Shown here in pieces: positions 60,001-64,000 of a stretch of DNA of 64,000 bases (position 1 is the first letter of the stretch; each line of letters starts with the position of its first letter). A program made the position numbers and the translations under genes. This DNA is from Cymodocea nodosa (taxonomy: Eukaryota; Streptophyta; Magnoliopsida; Alismatales; Cymodoceaceae), in NCBI GenBank assembly GCA_036874045.1, contig JAZBRI010000010.1, positions 2,872,001 to 2,936,000 of the forward strand, read 5' to 3'. The notes below the pieces were generated by a model. That model worked only from the letters and a program-made list of their open reading frames with translations. It was not told where the DNA came from and searched no databases.

Positions 60001-62271
60001 ATGGTCTCCAAGTTCTACAAAGGTCATGGCAGAGGAAAAGACAAAAGCAGAAGAGATGCAAAAGGAAAAGAAATAGAGAATGATGAAGTTCCACGTACTT
60101 GGTTCAAGAAAATATTTCGAGTGGACAAAAGGTTAGCAGAAATTTATAGAGATTACTTCTTTCCTCAGGGTATATTAGATGAAGTTAGACAAGAACTTCA
60201 ACATACTGATGCAAATATTACATACATGGGTATTCGTAGTAAATTTGATAGAGAATACAAAATGAAATGTGTTGAGATTGCATTTTTGGAACAGTATGCA
60301 AAATATTTGGAAAAAGGTGTAGGTTCATCAAATAGAACTTCTCAAACTCTTATAAACAGTACAAGACTACATGCATTTGAGGAAGAGCATGAATCAACTA
60401 TCCCTACCCCTTTGTATTCAAAACAAGTAGAATCAGATATTGCTGTAGACAAAACAAAAGTTGACAGTCTTCGAAAGGTCGTTGCAATAGAAAGTGCCTT
60501 AGAAGAATTAAAGCAGAAAACTTTTATGGAGCAATTTGAAAAGAAAACAGCAATACTTGAAAAGGAGAAACGAAAATGTTATAGAAGAAGGAAAGTCAGA
60601 AAAATTATGTCTAAAGAAACAAAGTCTTTTGAACAAGGAAAATCAGATGAAAATTTATTTCCAAAGGACAATGTATGTTTAGACATTGTACCTTATTGTG
60701 CATCTGATAAACTCATCAGTTTCGAATACATTGAAACTGATGAAGATAATGAGACTTTATTTTCCCTCGCTAGAAAGCTTGAGAATTAATATAAGTCAAA
60801 TATGAGCTCAAGTTTTTCTATTAGTACAAGTCCTGATGATGCAGAAATTGACAAATCAGAGCATCAGGCACCTGACATTGAACAAGTTATTGTAGATATA
60901 ATTGAGAATGTTGAAGCAGTAACTAGTTCACAGGCTGAATTGTCTAGAGTAGCAGATATTGAAAATGTTAAGACTCTAGAAGAGCTAAAAGTTAACCAGC
61001 CTTTTACAGAATCTATAGAAGCAGAGTTTGAGAATTCACAGCATGAATCAATGGAATTATCTGTTGAACAAAATGAACAATTACAGCCAGATACACCGGT
61101 TGTAGAATTTGTGAAAAAATTAAACTCTGAACATTCTATAGAGATTGAATAGATGAATGTTGAGCATATTGACAATGTTCCTAACACTGTTGAAATTGAA
61201 GAATCAAGCTTACCTGAGCAGCTTCAAGATAATATTTTGGAAGAGGAACAACATGACATTCATTTTGAAGAAGAGGTTCCTGAAGATGAATTAAACTTTG
61301 AATCACGGCTTCATGTATCACCTTCTTTGTATACAATATTAAAAATTCAAGGTAATGCAATTCATTTAAGATCTGAAGAAGCATTGCAGAAATACAATAA
61401 TCCGATTACATGTCAGATTTTGCATGCTCGTCCAATAAAATTCAGAAATTTGATGGAAATAAGAGATCTGTTTGAGTTTCAAGGCCTCATTAAATTCTTG
61501 CCAGGAGGAATGAAATGGAAGCAATACACAAAGCTTATTGCAGCTTTTTATAGCAATCTGGTCAAGAATTGAAATTTTCTGAAAACTCAAATAAATGAAC
61601 AGGAGTTTATATTGTCTCTTGAGTTAATTTTTGAAGTTTTAGGATTAAAGAATGAAGGTGTTGTTGTTACCAACAGATTTGACATGATAAGACAACTGGA
61701 ATGGAACATTCAGTCTTTATCAAAAATTCCAGATGTATATTCTGAAATGAGATTAATGGAAAATCTGAATGTAGAGGCAAGGTTTATTGCAAATATATTG
61801 CATGCAAATTTATTTCAAAGAGTTGGTTGGACACAATTTGGAAGTGAGTAGAAGCTATTTATATGCAACTTATGGCCTACTGAATAGAATTCAAATAAAT
61901 TGGTTTGATGTTTTTATGTCTCAACTACATCATATAAGTTCAAAGTTATTTTATGGTGATGCTGTATGTAGAATCCTTGCAAGCCAATTGACTTTATTCG
62001 ACTAGCCCTCTGAAACTAAAGGCATGAGAGCATTTAGTATCAGAGATTTGCAAAAATTCCAGGCATTGCATAAACCTCAATGACAACAACAACAACAACC
62101 TGATATAGACTATATACAACAACAACGACAAAGTTATTCAATTCAAGCAGAACAGCAAACCTAGCTACCTCCTGACTTAGATGTAGTGTTTAACGACATC
62201 AGAAATGATATTAGGCATCTAGGAGATAAAATATGTAATGCTATAAGTGATATACTTAGGAAGGGTCAATA
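60001..62271 (+). pseudogene. 3' ORF of S10 (extra Sirevirus ORF, function unknown)
   Basis: Starts MVSKFYKGHGRGKDKSRRDA at 60001. A basic N-terminus is followed by RTWFKKIFRVDKRLAEIYRD, then a Lys/Glu-rich coiled-coil stretch and an acidic region (60800-61300). The conserved C-terminal domain has EIRDLFEFQGLIKFL, LIAAFYSNL, IFEVLGLKNEGV, ARFIANILHANLFQR, LYATYGLLNRIQINWFDVF and KLFYGDAV. A Gln-rich tail (CAA repeats near 62079) ends SDILRKGQ. No signal peptide, membrane helix or furin-like site is seen. Copies of parts occur in S3, S4, S6 and S7. The start was preferred over one 24 bases upstream because of the basic N-terminus and context. Broken by several changes. Confidence 0.8.
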
Positions 62272-62446
62272 ACTATTTTTGTTTGTTTCTGAATACAACA
62301 TGTAATATTTGTATTACTTGTTTGATTCATTGAACAATACATTTTTCTGTAAATGTGTTCAATTATTATTCTTGTTTACAGAAAGAGTTGTTGTAATTCT
62401 CATATATATATATATATTCTCTATAATTATCTTTTTGATTAATCAC

Positions 62447-62690
62447 AAAAAAGGGGAGAAATATTATAAAAAGTTGATTATGATCTTAATTGCATATATA
62501 TATTATAAAAGGAGATGCTATTTAAATGGTTATTGTAATCTGACAGATGATAATTAGAAAACTGATACTTATATAATTATTGACATCTAAGAGTTTTAGT
62601 TCTGAGAGGTAAAATTTACACAAACAATAGAAATAAGCTTAAGTCATAATTGATTTAATATGGTTTTGTCATCCTCAAAAAGGGGGAGAT
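62447..62690 (+). promoter_or_regulatory. Double polypurine tract of S10
   Basis: A first run, AAAAAAGGGGAGAA, lies at 62447-62460 after ATCAC. The true tract AAAAAGGGGGAGAT at 62677-62690, preceded by GTCATCCTC, touches the LTR. The 215 bases between are shared with S3 (16053-16265). Confidence 0.85.
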
Positions 62691-64000
62691 TGTTGAGTAT
62701 TTTTGTTTTGATGATGTGTGCTGAATGAAAATAATCATATTTGCTCAATTACTATTGCTTGTGAAAAGAAATTAAAATAATCAATTAATACAGAAAAAGC
62801 TTACTGATATAAATACTTGTCTATATTGGATCTGAAGTTAATAACTAGTCGTTTCGTTGCATTAATTTCTCATTTAGCTAAACGTTAAGTTAACGTGTGT
62901 TTTTATTGAAAAGCATGATATGTTTTAAAGTTATATGTTCTGTATCATGAACAGTGCACATTTAGATAACTCGTTAAGTTAGTGTGTAAAAGAAGACGAA
63001 CTTGTTAAGTTAGTATTATAAGTTACGAATGTTGTATTGTATCACGTGAGGTGCACATGTTTAACACGTTAAGTTAACATAACTAAATGTGTTGAGTTGT
63101 TATATTGAACACTAAAGCAACGCGTTAGGTTAGCGTTATAAACTTAAGTTGTTATTTTTGCACGTGGTAAAATTCTTATTATAAAAACATTTGTTTATTA
63201 TTGAATCGATGAGTTAAAGTTTTTTCGAAGACTTACAGTCATAACTATCCGAAATGTAACTTAAGTCATGTTTTCAGGTCTTGACACGTGTCTCACTAGT
63301 TTTATAATATAAAGAGTTTTTCGGTGACTTACATCCATAACTATCTGAAACTTAAATTGTTTTCGGTGAGTTATCATTTAACCTTCCGAAAGGAAGGTTA
63401 AGCTGGTTCGTTGAGTTAGCATAACACCACGGACTTAGTTCGTTGAGTTAGCTATAGTACTTGTCACGTGAAATGGCACATGGTGAACTCGTTAAGTTAG
63501 AAATGTTAAGTTATATATATATACTTGTGTTACTCGTTTAGTTAACATTAAAGTAACAACTTCTTATTACACTAATGAAAAATTTTTGGACGAGAAAGTT
63601 TATTTTGCAGGAAATTTTTTAGAGATCCAGGATTGATGATTAAAGAAAATTCAAAATATAAACGTGGGTTAGAACGTGTGTGTTTCGATGAAGGAAAAAG
63701 AAAAGACGTGGAGAAGTGGAAAACTGGTAGTGGTTAAACGTGAAGGATATGCATGAAATGAAGATACCGTATAAAAGGCATAGAATTCTCATTGATCAAA
63801 CCATCCTTGCACATAAAACGAAAAATCTTTTCAAGGATCAAACCATCCCTGCACACCAAAAGAAAAATCTTTTTTAGGGATCAAAAACACCTCTTCAGGC
63901 AAAATCTCTCAAGTGGAAGAAAATTCAGTGAAGTAGAAAAGGTTAAATTTATGTCGCTAAAGATTTGAAGTATGAAGTGAAAGCAAATTCGGTGAAGTAG
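62691..64000 (+). repeat. 3' LTR of S10 (type 1), cut by the window end
   Basis: Starts TGTTGAGTATTTTTG and aligns with the 5' LTR from 53235. The TATA box is at 63770-63777. About 350 bases of the LTR should lie beyond the window. Confidence 0.95.

Larger units (their letters stand above)
53235..64000 (+). mobile_element. S10, Sirevirus-like Ty1/copia fossil, type 1, most complete frame
   Basis: Plus-strand element with 5' LTR (53235-54897), primer site, gag (55098-57352), a pol block (57360-58400), spacer (58411-59976), 3' ORF (60001-62271), polypurine tract and 3' LTR (62691 to beyond the window). CCTAT (53230-53234) should be its target duplication; the right side lies outside the window. 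The LTRs differ by about 4% over the first 330 bases by eye. Integrase and most of the reverse transcriptase are not recognisable. Broken, about ten breaks. Confidence 0.9.

Noticed and set aside
60001-62271. Calling the 3' ORF an envelope gene
   Set aside because: Its position fits the usual env-like label, but no signal peptide, membrane helix or processing site is visible.
53235-64000. An intact, recently moved Sirevirus
   Set aside because: Coding parts are broken and pol is incomplete, and the LTRs differ by several percent.

Overview
This 64 kb window comes from a repeat-dense, AT-rich flowering-plant nuclear genome. No intact host gene is visible. Almost every base belongs to LTR retrotransposon fossils, nested in and abutting one another. 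The plant assignment rests on primer sites matching plant initiator tRNA-Met, the Sirevirus signature of Ty1/copia elements (long coiled-coil Gag, AAAAAGGGGGAGAT polypurine tracts, an extra ORF after pol), the Athila/Tat-like Ty3/gypsy elements, and a plant-type F-box gene. The species cannot be named from the sequence.

I label Ty1/copia (Sirevirus-like) copies S1-S10 and Ty3/gypsy (Athila/Tat-like) copies G1-G6. Left to right: S1 (1-3298, minus, runs off the window); G1 (3299-5496); S2 (5497-6626); G2 (6627-8955); S3 (8956-34502), split by a nested S4 (16270-32791). S4 in turn holds G3 with a captured F-box gene (21597-25695), a minus-strand solo LTR S5 (25701-27345) with clean ACTGC target duplications, and G4 (28445-30482). 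Then come G5 (34503-36070, minus), S6 (36071-37143, minus), S7 (37591-39886), G6 (40081-41878), S8 (41879-46983), S9 (46984-52786, minus), a 448-base unassigned gap, and S10 (53235 to the window end), the only copy with both LTRs at least partly in view besides S4.

Three Sirevirus LTR types can be told apart: type 1 (S1, S3, S5, S9, S10), type 2 (S4) and type 3 (S2, S8). The gypsy copies share one LTR type (G1, G2, G4, G5); G3 and G6 share a different leader. By eye, the two LTRs differ by about 4% in S10 and about 5% in S4, mostly transitions, so insertions are of the order of one to two million years old if a usual plant rate applies. All coding parts are broken; none looks able to move alone.

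The most interesting signals are non-coding. (1) Copia type 1 LTRs and gypsy LTRs share a closely similar module of about 120 bases, although the two superfamilies are unrelated at LTR level. (2) A family of short hairpins (cores GTTGAGTTA/TAACTCAAC and CGG..AGTTA/TAACT..CCG), often beside CACGTG boxes, recurs in all LTR types and several internal sites and brackets the captured F-box gene. (3) A block of about 190 bases in the long spacer after pol is conserved between S3, S4 and S10. (4) The extra 3' ORF is shared by all Sirevirus types but shows no envelope-like features.
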